This document shows positions 56,330 through 64,000 of a stretch of DNA of 64,000 nt, one piece after another. Within the stretch, counting starts at the first letter, position 1. The number at the start of each line of letters is the position of its first letter. A model generated the notes under the pieces. The model was not told where the DNA came from. It made no database searches and saw only the letters and a list, made by a program, of their open reading frames with translations. The stretch is from Meconema thalassinum (Eukaryota; Arthropoda; Insecta; Orthoptera; Tettigoniidae). The translations under genes and the position numbers were made by a program. The stretch spans positions 130,078,346-130,142,345 of the forward strand of contig OX336388.2 of the NCBI GenBank assembly GCA_946902985.2. Direction: 5' to 3'.

Positions 56330-56509
56330 ATTCAATGCCATTTTTTGGTCCGTATTGACAAATTATGATTTAATTTATTGAACAACCTTCGTCAAATCAA
56401 TACAAAGTTATGCGTTATGACTCCCTAAGTGTGGTACATGTTTCAAACCATAGGATAGCGGTCCTTCATCAGCCACATCATGACATAATTAAATAACATT
56501 ACACAGTCA
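56330..56509 (-). mobile_element. Penelope-like family B, copy 2
   Basis: Shares the ribozyme region and 'gtacatgttt' context with 27,870-28,165, plus 'gtcaaatcaatac' and 'gtccgtattgacaa' text. LINE D copy 2 inserted at 56,510. Confidence 0.55.
56430..56477 (-). ncRNA. Hammerhead ribozyme candidate, family B copy 2
   Basis: Minus strand: TGTGG, CTGATGA (56,472-56,466), stem II with ACC/GGT plus wobble pairs, GAAA (56,444-56,441), CATGT, predicted cleavage base A (56,435), then CCACA. Stem I is CCACA/TGTGG where copy 1 has CCATA/TATGG: both partners changed together. Confidence 0.62.
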
Positions 56510-57675
56510 GGAAGGTCCACAGTGGATTTGATTATTGCTGTAAGGCAGTTACAAGAACAGCACTATGAGTATGGAACAGATCTACTGATGGCCTTCCTGG
56601 ACATTGAGAAAGCATATGACAGTGTATGCAGAAGCAAAGTATGGAAGTCCCTGGAGGATAGAGGAGTAGAGAAATGGACTATAAAGAGAATAAAGGAGAT
56701 GTACAAGGGAAGCGTGAGCTGTGTGAAAGTGGGAGGAGAGAGATCAGACTGGTTGGAACAGAGAAACTGCCTGAAACAAGGAAGTGCACTGTCACCATTA
56801 CTTTTCATTGTGGTGATGGATGACATAATGACTTGAGTGGCACAAGTAATTGGGGAAGGAAAGATGAAAGCAATGATGTTTGCAGATGATTTGATGATTT
56901 GGGGAAACGAGGAGGAGGTACAGGAACAGTTGGACGTGTGGGAAGGAATAATACAAGGATATGGGATGAAATTTAGCATAAATAAGAGTGAGATGGTGAT
57001 CACAACAAGGAAGAAGGAAAGAACCACAACGGGAATAACAATTGGTGGGGAACAGCTGAAGAAAGTGGAGAGTTTCTAGTATCTTGGAAGCCTGATACAA
57101 GATAATGGAAGAAACGATAGAGAAATAAATGAGCGGGGAAGGCAGGCAGAAGCATTTCGGAGGAGTGTGAGAAGCATGTTATGGAGCAAGGATGTCCCTC
57201 AGAACAGCAAAAAGATCATATATCGGACGTACTATGTCCCTATCCTGACGTATGCCTCGGAGACCTGGGTTATGAAAGGAAGGGAGAAGAGCAAAATACA
57301 GGCCAGTGAGATGAGGTTCTTGAGAAGCAGTATTGGAGCTACAAAGATGGACAGAATAAGAAATGAGAGGACCAGAGAATTAATGAAGGAGGAACCATTA
57401 CAGGATGGTATAGAGAAATCTAGACTTAGATGGTATGGACATGTAAAACGAATGGAGGAGAAGAGGATACCCAGGAGGGTACACGAGACGAAGTGGGAAG
57501 GAAAGAGACCGAGAGACAGGTGGCTGAAGGGGGTGGAAGAAAGCGTGAGGAAGAGAGAAGACTGGACAAGGGTGGAGGCTGAGAGATGGTGGGAAGACAG
57601 AAGACGTTGGAGAGGCTTGTGTTCCAAACAGACCCTGCCAGTGGCTGGAAACTGTGCATGATGATGATGATGATG
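56510..57675 (+). mobile_element. LINE D copy 2, 5'-truncated non-LTR retrotransposon
   Basis: Perfect 9-bp duplication 'acacagtca' at 56,501-56,509 and 57,676-57,684. It ends in an (ATG)n tail. It encodes RT from 'STVDLIIAVRQLQEQ' through 'AFLDIEKAYDSV', 'QGSALSPLLFIVV', 'MMFADDLMIWGN', 'YASETWVMKGREKSK', 'LRWYGHVKRMEEKRIP' and 'EDWTRVEAERWWEDRRRW' to the stop near 57,661. There are two in-frame stops: one after 'MDDIMT' and one after 'LKKVESF'. The latter is shared with copy 1. RTE-like non-LTR by motif; the N-terminal endonuclease is missing. Confidence 0.9.
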
Positions 57676-58345
57676 ACACAGTCACTCATAAAAACACATT
57701 AAAAATTCTGATCAACTTAAACACATTGAACATTTAATTATTTTTTTAAGGCAATATAGTCCATTATCTTCTTGTCCAAACATTCTTCAGTTGTTCGGAC
57801 TTATTGTCCTATCCTTTCATTTCAACTGTCCTTTCTTGGCGAGGTTAAGTTGGGAAGTTGTTCATTATATACCAAAGTGGTAGACTACCTTGCTTATATA
57901 AGGACAAAAAATCAAGAAAATATTCCCAATGAACGGCCTAAAATGAACAGAAAACTACGCATAAATTTAATTTTATAATTGAAAATTAAGAGAATGAGTA
58001 AATAACTTTAAACTGACTTACTCAAAAATGAATCTTGGACTATTCCAGACTGCTTTACCGCCACTATCAAGGCCAATGATACTGTTACAAAAATTCTTGT
58101 CGTTTCTCTGCATTTTAAATTTTAAAAATATAAATAAACCTCATTTTATATTGGGAATTGTTCATAAGAAGACACCAGGTGTAAAAATTAGTTCTTTAAA
58201 ATCCGTACGACTACAACAAAAAGGGAGTGACACACTATGGGGCAAAATGACCCGGTGCTAGTCTTCGTGTTATATTTCTTCACGCCAGTTCTCAAGGGTT
58301 AACTAATCCAACCTCAACGATAATGACTTCTTCTTTTCTTCTGGG
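57676..58345. other. No gene; MITE M end fragment
   Basis: 58,270-58,305 carries 'cacgccagttctcaagggtt', a decayed MITE M terminus. Otherwise nothing was supported. Confidence 0.45.
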
Positions 58346-58506
58346 GTGTGGTGGCACAGTGGTTGGCTTCTCACCATGGCAGACCTGGTTCGATTCCCGG
58401 TCAATGCATGTGAGATTTTTAAAGTGAAATGCCCTGTCCTGTGGTTTGGATTCCACGAGGTCCCTGTGGCTCGTAAATGCGAGATTAATGGTCACGTAAA
58501 ACTACA
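58346..58506 (+). mobile_element. SINE family C, copy 3
   Basis: Head 'gtggtggcacagtggttgg', B box 'tggttcgattcccgg', body 'gtgaaatgccctgtcctg', end 'ggtcacgtaaaactaca'. Pyrimidine-rich CTT repeats follow. Confidence 0.82.
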
Positions 58507-58559
58507 AACTTCATTTCTTCTTCTTCTCCTCCTCCTCCTTCCCCTTCTTCTTCTGAATT

Positions 58560-58890
58560 TGGCCAACTATGAACTGCAAGAAACTTAAGGCTTCTTGGCC
58601 TTTTTCCTCTTCTCTTCCCAGAAACCTCTTCATTCTTTCGCTTCTCATCCTTCTCCCCTCCTTGGAAATGATCCTTCCAGGTTTCTTATGTAGTGGTTTC
58701 TCTTCAAACGATTTGAAATCGTGTACAGTACTCTTCTTCTGAACTCACTTCTGTCATGAATTATCTCTGAAGTAATTCCTACTTCTGCTGCATCCCTCTT
58801 GATCTCATCTACCCACTTAGAGGTGGACTTCAATCCCATGATGTATCGGAAGATCTTTTTGGTCAATCGGTTTTCGTCCATTATTACCAA
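58560..58890 (-). pseudogene. LINE A-type ORF2 C-terminus (copy 3)
   Basis: Minus frame: 'RLTKKIFRYIMGLKSTSKW', 'DAAEVGITSEIIHDRSEFRR', then a shifted 'MRSERMKRF' basic tail. It matches the layout of the ends at 34,281 and 30,700. 5'-truncated. Confidence 0.7.
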
Positions 58891-59524
58891 GTGGGCATAT
58901 TGACTTTAATAAGATAGGAATCGCTTATTTATGTGCTTGGCTCCACTATCATAGTTTGACAATGAAAATTTCTAGTAAGAAAACACAATCGATCTGCTTA
59001 ATCAATTAAATTGTTTAAGAAAGGCGGTACATGTTTTAGACCATCTTCCCTCCCATCTCAGCGAATACAATTGATGTTTGATTCTTCAGTTTTTAGACTC
59101 CCTCCATGCCTCCATGTGCTGAGCTAATCATTTCATCTCTGCATATCTATAACACCTTACATCCGAGGCAGTTTAGCATATTCTAACCTTGGTCTACTCC
59201 TACAGTTCTTGTCCTCAACCCTTCCTTCCATAACTAAGTTTGCTATTCCTGGGTGTCCTAGTATGTGTCCTACCAACCTATCTCTTCTCTTCATTAGCAG
59301 TCGCCGCAATCATCTCTCCTCTCCCACTCGTCTTAATACCTCTTCATTTATTACTTATCTACCCATCATTCTCCTGTAACACCACATTTCAAATGCTTCA
59401 TAAGACTTTGACTTTTGACATCATTTATATTACTTTAGACATTAAAAATTTTTCAATCTCTCTTTATAGTGCACCACCCAAGATTCAATTTTAAGGGAAT
59501 TTTTAGTGCTACGCCAAACAGTTA
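58891..59524. other. No gene; antisense LINE-B-like text and decayed family B fragment
   Basis: 58,960-59,030 has 'aaggcggtacatgtttta', like the ribozyme flank of family B but with the core damaged. 59,130-59,420 (minus) resembles the 3' part of LINE B ('ggtctactcc', 'gggtgtcctagtatgtgtcc', which mirror 31,890-31,990), broken by stops. Confidence 0.5.
59130..59420 (-). pseudogene. LINE B-family 3' fragment, inverted
   Basis: The complement of this stretch follows LINE B 31,750-32,020 in order: 'gaaatgtggtgttacagga', 'gataggttggtaggacacat', 'ggaagggttgagga' and 'gtagaccaaggttagaat'-like phrases. No open frame remains. Confidence 0.65.
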
Positions 59525-59710
59525 TCGGGGGGCGTGGTGGTGCAGTGGTCGAACTGTTGGCCTCTCACCAAGGTGGACCGGGTTCGATTCCCAGTCAATG
59601 CATGTGGGATTTTCGAAGTGAAATGCCATGTCCTGTGGTTCGGATTCGACGTAAAAAGGATGTCCCGTGGCTCATGATTGCATGATTAACGGTCACGTAC
59701 AACTAAATGC
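59525..59710 (+). mobile_element. SINE family C, copy 4
   Basis: Head 'ggcgtggtggtgcagtggtc', B box 'gggttcgattccc', body 'gtgaaatgccatgtcctgtg', end 'ggtcacgtacaactaa'. This is the best-preserved plus-strand copy. Confidence 0.86.
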
Positions 59711-59719
59711 TTCCTTCAA

Positions 59720-59880
59720 ACTATTATCTTGTATCGTTCTCTGTCATATCGGCTGATGAAGGGGCCAAAACTATTAATTACGCCTCGAAACACAGTGATC
59801 ATATTTAATAAAAGTATTGATCAGGCGGAACCTTTAACCTGTTTATACTAATTAGTTTATCAATACGGAACCAGAATGAA
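59720..59880 (+). mobile_element. Penelope-like family B, copy 3
   Basis: Contains 'aaaagtattgatcagg' and 'tatcaatacggaa', which match family B text at 28,090-28,160. A hammerhead-like core lies at 59,753-59,800: CTGATGA, a 5-bp stem II (GGGGC/GCCTC) and GAAAC. However, no convincing stem I or cleavage triplet could be paired, so the ribozyme is only tentative. Confidence 0.45.
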
Positions 59881-59914
59881 CCTTTTAAGTTCTAAAATTA
59901 CATTTAAATGTCAA

Positions 59915-60597
59915 AAAAATCAAGTGGATGGTTGTTAGTAGAAACAAAGATGAAATTCAGGGCATTCTTACACTTGGTAATGAAAGAATTGAAAGGGTTT
60001 CATCATATAAATATTTAGGATGTCAAATCAATGATAACTGGGACTTAAGTCAAGAAATTCTCTGTAGAATTGAGCAGGCCAGAAGTTCTTTCATGAAAAT
60101 GAGAAGTTTTGACAAGCCGTGATTTAAGTCTGTCATTACGCACCCGACTGCTTCGATGCTACGTTTTTAGTGTCCTGCTCTATGGAGTTGAATTATGGAC
60201 ACTTACCGAGGTTTTAACTAAGAAACCGATAGCATTTGAAATGTGGACATATCGCAGGATTTTAAGGATGTCATGGAGAGCTAAAGTCACAAATGTGGAA
60301 GTACTGCAGCGCATGAACAAAGACTCGGAAATTCTCAGTATCATCAAAAGGAGAAAACTAGAATACTTTGGTCATTTCATGCGCATCAACAAATACCACC
60401 TCTTGCAATTAATTATCCAAGGGAAGATTGATGGCATTAGGGGTCCAGGATACAGACGAATATCCTGGCTAAAGAACTTCAGACAGTGGTTTGGACTTAA
60501 TACAGTGTCACTGTTTTGAACAGCTATGGACAAACAGCAGATCATGCTACTGATCGCCAATGTTCTTGGGAGGACGAGGCACTTGAAGAAAAAATGC
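59915..60597 (+). pseudogene. LINE C, RT-distal and C-terminal fragment
   Basis: 'ERIERVSSYKYLGCQIND' and 'RIEQARSSFMKMRS', then after a frameshift near 60,112 'RTRLLRCYVFSVLLYGVELW', 'FEMWTYRRILRMSWRAKVTN' and 'KRRKLEYFGHFMRINKY', then 'GPGYRRISWLKNF'. It continues in another frame to about 60,597. This is the non-LTR RT C-terminal half, 5'-truncated, and similar in plan to LINE B though from a different family. Confidence 0.8.
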
Positions 60598-60795
60598 TTT
60601 TCTTGCCTGGCCCAACCTACTTTTTATATCCTCTTTGCTTCGTCCATATCTGGTTATTTTGCTTCCTAAGTAACAGAAGTCTCCTACTTCCTTTAGCTTT
60701 TCACCTGCCAATTCGAGGTCCATGGGGTTTGATTTCTTTCGGCTGCATTCCATTATTCTTGTTTTACAATTGAAGAGCTCGTTTCCAAAACTCAC
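60575..60795 (-). pseudogene. LINE B fragment, copy 2
   Basis: Minus frame 'CKTRIMECSRKKSNPMDL', 'LAGEKLKEVGDFCYLGSKI' and 'SRLGQARKAFF' closely follows LINE B 31,440-31,630. It is cut at both ends: by LINE C near 60,597 and by the MITE at 60,771. Confidence 0.82.
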
Positions 60796-61255
60796 TAAGT
60801 CAGTTTTGGACGAAATTGAGAAATCCGTTGGATCTTGAACGTAATGTGTAGACCTATGTATGTTACTAATATTTTTTTCCAGAACTCACTATGTCATCAT
60901 AGGATATTGTATTCTTTTCCAAAACTGGACTAAGTCAGGCCATGATGTCTTCCAAACTCTGCTAAGTCTAATGCGTATGCATATGAGCAAGCTCCTGTTT
61001 CCCACCAGGCCGTGATGTCTTCCAAACTCGGCTAAGTCTAAGTGACTTAGTTTACTTTTGGAAAATTGCCATTTTAACCTTAATAACTTCAAAATAGGGT
61101 TTTGGTTCATTATTATTGTTCATCATATTAATTTGAAACACGTCTCTTTATTTGATAATGAAGTAATATTGCCAAAGTAGGCTCCGATTCAAATAATGTC
61201 TGTCCTGAAAAATCATAATTTTTGACTTAGTGAGTTTTGGAAAAGAGCTCTTCAA
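60771..61255. mobile_element. MITE with 35-bp TIRs and CTAAGTC internal repeats
   Basis: The left end 'tgaagagctcgtttccaaaa' plus 'ctcactaagtcag' is mirrored at 61,225-61,255. Inside, 'ggccatgatgtcttccaaac' and 'ggccgtgatgtcttccaaac' occur 71 bp apart. The ends contain GAGCTC palindromes. No transposase. Confidence 0.72.
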
Positions 61256-61261
61256 TTAGGT

Positions 61262-61600
61262 TGTTCCCTCTCCAGGGGCTCATGACCAGTCGGGCATGGG
61301 TTGGAGACCACAATAGGCTTGGCATTGCTTCCACTTACTTGTGCCAAGCTCATCTCTTTCATCTTTCCGACCTCCCTTGGTATTAGGGTGTCTTTCACAT
61401 TTTCCCACCTTAATTGGCTCTTGTCTCATCTTTGTTTGGAGGGGTCAGCCCTCTTCTTTTGTGTTCATGGTGGTTTTAGAGGTATACAACAATATTGGCA
61501 AATTAAATGAATTTGAAATATTTTCCTTAGCCCGGTGAAATCTACCTCCACTTCCCGGGGTGCCGAGAGGGATTTTCTTTAAGAAGAAGAGTTTGAGACG
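61262..61600 (+). mobile_element. Truncated relative of the 53.5-kb retroposon
   Basis: Shares 'ccaggggctca', 'attgcttccacttacttgtg', 'gacctcccttgg' and 'ttggctcttgtctcatcttt'-type blocks with 53,515-53,760, in the same order. The 3' half differs. Confidence 0.75.
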
Positions 61601-61924
61601 CACGTGTACTGGATAACACATCCCATTTCATTGTGAAAGTGGGCACCCAAAACTTTGGCTGGTCTAATTCTGTCCATAATATCCGAGGTCCACTAAATTG
61701 AGGGTGTACATGCCTCCTTATGTGTGCTATTTTTTAACATAGCAGGTTTTCTAAATTTAATTTAGTTTAATTTTGTCAGATGGAAATATTCATGAAAATG
61801 CTGCCATGTCGAAAGAAATTGATATTGTAATTTTCAGTTGGTCAACAGAAAATAATTCCAATTACTGGATTATGTGAAAAAATAACCTAAATAAATTACA
61901 TTTGATTAAGATATACATATATGC
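61601..61924. other. No gene recognised
   Basis: AT-rich spacer. Confidence 0.4.
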
Positions 61925-62648
61925 AGGGTCTCCCAGCTAAAGAGGGACCGTCAGGCGGCGTTTTCACTCTCCGCTATGACAGCTGCCCCAGTCGAGTTTA
62001 TGTCGCGGCCTCGGCCGGTCTTGTATCGCTCATATACAGTGAGTTCCTCTCATGAGTTGGCCGGCCAGCGCACCAAGCTTATCTGCCTCCCGTTGACTGA
62101 TCCGTGCTTAGAACGTGTTGATCTGTCGCTCCAACTGCTCTCGAGTTATGAAGTGTTACTTTGAGGTATAATTCTCATAATGCCTCCACATGTGTACACT
62201 GTAGAGGAAAGGGTATTTATGTAAGATAATTATGTGAAAACAGAGTCTAGTTAGTTAGTTGTTTTTGTTTTAAGGGGCTGAACTACGAGGTCATCTGCCC
62301 CTAAAACGATGTCGAAACTGAAGCCATACAAGAATAATGTTGTACACGAACTGCATCCACGTGATCATGATAAGTGGGTACGGTTTTGTAATTGGATATT
62401 GTGAAATGTTCATGATGAAATAATTGATCCACGCTTAATATTTTACTCGGACGAAGCTTGGTTCCATTTACACAGGTATGTTTCGATGCAGAATAACAGA
62501 TATTGGAGTACAGAAAACTCCCATGGCATATACGAAATTCCACTACATGACGAACGGGTGGGAGTATGGTGTGCAGTGAATGAATACAGAATTATAGGAC
62601 CTATATTTTTTCAGGACACAATTAATGCACAGAGATACAGGGATAATA
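61925..62648 (+). pseudogene. Tc1/mariner-superfamily (IS630-DDE) transposase, interrupted
   Basis: The element opens with 'agggtctcccagctaaagag', a likely terminal repeat. The frame starts at 62,181 (MPPHVYTVEERVFM, then a TAA). After a rearranged gap at about 62,222-62,312 it resumes with 'KLKPYKNNVVHELHP', the first catalytic Asp region 'FYSDEAWFHLHRYV' and 'VGVWCAVNEYRIIGPIFF', up to 62,648. There the mariner element interrupts. The helix-turn-helix middle and the last catalytic residues are missing, and a TGA lies before 'NVHDE'. Family is by motif order. Confidence 0.75.
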
Positions 62649-63453
62649 CGAGGTACGTCCAGAAAGTAAGTTCCGTTTGGTAATAACATTAAATTGTGTA
62701 CAGATACAGAAAAATTATTTATTGCACAAAATTCTTCTACTTTTCCACATAACTGCCGAAATGTTGCAGGCATTTGTCGTAGCGTGGCACGAGTTTTTGT
62801 ATACCTTCTTCATAGACGTTTGCCGCCTGTGTCTTCAACTAGTTGTACGTTCCGCTGCAGCGGTTACAGAAGAACTGGTTCACGCGATTGACGACAAGAT
62901 CCGGGAAAAACGCAGGTTTACAATTAGTGCTCTCGCTATGGAATTTCCCCAAATCTCACGATCACTAATTCGTGAAATTGTTACCGAAAAACTGAACTTT
63001 CGTAAACTTTGCCGACATTGGGTACCAAAGATTCTTACAGAGCAACACAAAACAAAACGGATGGGTAGTGCACTTCAGTTTTTGACCTGATACAATGAAG
63101 GCGGCGAAGAATTTCTGACACAGATAGTCACAGGAGATGAAAGTTGGGTTTCTTACGACACCCCTGAAAGTAAGCTGCAATCAATGGAATGGAGGCACAC
63201 TTCATCCCCAGCAAAGGTTAAGCCGAAACAAATCGTGACACCTCGGAAAATGATGTTTCCAACTGGTTGAAGACACAGGCGGCAAACTTCTATGAAGAAG
63301 GTATCCAAAAACTTGTGCCACGTTATGACAAATGCCTGCAAAAGTTCAGCAGTTATGTGGAAAAGTAGTTTAAGAGGTGTAGAACGTTTTCTGTATCTGT
63401 ACACAATTTAATTTTATTACCAAACGGTACTTACTTTCTGGACTTGCCTCATG
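62649..63453. mobile_element. Mariner with both ends derived from the 3' end (~190-bp TIRs)
   Basis: TA dinucleotides flank it (62,647-62,648; 63,454-63,455) and the ends read CGAGGTACGTCC and, inverted, CATGAGGCAAGTCC. The right half encodes mariner transposase pieces: 'AIDDKIREKRRFTISALAM', 'FRKLCRHWVPKILTEQHK', 'IVTGDESWVSYDT', 'SMEWRHTSSPAKVKPKQ' and, after a deletion, 'NWLKTQAANFYEEGIQKLV'. The left ~190 bp is an inverted copy of that C-terminal coding sequence plus the 3' untranslated end, replacing the normal 5' end. The catalytic core between TGDESW and WLKTQ is deleted. Confidence 0.85.
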
Positions 63454-63455
63454 TA

Positions 63456-64000
63456 CAGTACTCAAACCATTTTTTGACATAAGCCATGCTGGGGCAGCTG
63501 CCTTAAATGAGAGTGAAAACTCATATCGTTAGTTCACACGTGTTTTGTCATTCATATGGACGTGTATCTGCAGAGTTTAGACGTTAGTGTTGCACGTTTA
63601 GTGAGTATTGTGATTACTAGGGCTCGTATTCGAGCATATTTGCATATTTTTTTCCTGAATAGTACACATTAAAAGAAGCCTTTCGGTGGTATTTTCACCT
63701 CTCTGGGACCAACAGAATTGAAATTTATCGAGCATATAAATGCATAAAGCCGTGATTTTCAGAATAGAAGCATATAAATGCATATTCTTGTGGTTTTCGT
63801 TTAAATAGTTTGTTTTTCTTCGAATTCCCCCCCGAATTCGGGACCTGACCATCCTTATGGTTCGAAAACAGAAATAATTATTGAAACGCCTATCTGGTGC
63901 GAATAATAGAACCGCAGGTTTTTAACCTTTAGTGAGGTCGTTTTCGTCATTGAAACTTTTAGTGACTGATTTAAGAAAATAATTCAAAACTGAAAACATA
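63456..64000. other. Continuation of Tc1-like element or flank; no gene recognised
   Basis: The sequence should continue the Tc1-like transposase after the mariner, but the expected motifs are not readable. The rest is AT-rich and no feature is supported. Confidence 0.4.

Noticed and set aside
58960..59030. Family B-like 'gtacatgtttta' as a hammerhead
   Set aside because: The cores read CTGAGA and AAAAC and stem I is lost. It is at most a dead copy.

Overview
This is eukaryotic, almost certainly insect, DNA: long AT-rich non-coding stretches, GT-AG exon boundaries, tRNA-headed SINEs, and copia, Tc1/mariner, hAT, Kolobok and several non-LTR families layered inside one another. The SINE types and the repeat load suggest a large-genome polyneopteran such as an orthopteran; that is an inference and could not be tested here. 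Nothing prokaryotic is present.

The window is mostly a fossil bed of mobile DNA. At most one host gene is visible: two short exons at 21,835-22,325 (+) that start a multi-pass membrane protein. A second possible exon of unknown identity lies at 12,771-13,042 (-). All other protein-like sequence belongs to transposable elements, nearly all of it broken.

Layout. 1-5 kb: a dispersed non-coding repeat and a tandem array of ~645-bp units interrupted by a SINE. 5.7-7 kb: a decayed ZMYM1-like hAT transposase. 7-10 kb: dispersed repeats split by three SINEs. 10.3-12.6 kb: a gutted copia element. 13-21 kb: sparse sequence with LINE, SINE and hAT-like MITE insertions. 21.6-22.3 kb: the candidate gene. 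23.2-30.2 kb: a 40-bp satellite domain with higher-order repeats, an inverted block and inserted elements. 30-35 kb: nested LINEs. 35.1-36.9 kb: a THAP-coding element with TTAA duplications (Kolobok type). 36.9-38.5 kb: two large palindromes. 40,685-50,625: a complete 9.9-kb LTR element. 50-64 kb: nested SINEs, MITEs, Penelope-like remnants, LINE copies, and a Tc1-like element invaded by an odd mariner.

Two things stand out. (1) The 9.9-kb LTR element has 865-bp LTRs that differ at one base, 4-bp target duplications, a TATA box, a poly(A) signal and a primer-binding-site candidate. It carries only a damaged gag-like frame and about 7 kb of non-coding sequence, with no polymerase, so it looks like a recently moved, trans-mobilised large retrotransposon derivative. 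(2) At least two families of short, palindromic or tandem, Penelope-like sequences carry hammerhead ribozyme candidates. In each family, two copies show paired (compensatory) changes in stem I. Exact target-site duplications allow the insertion order of many elements to be read directly.
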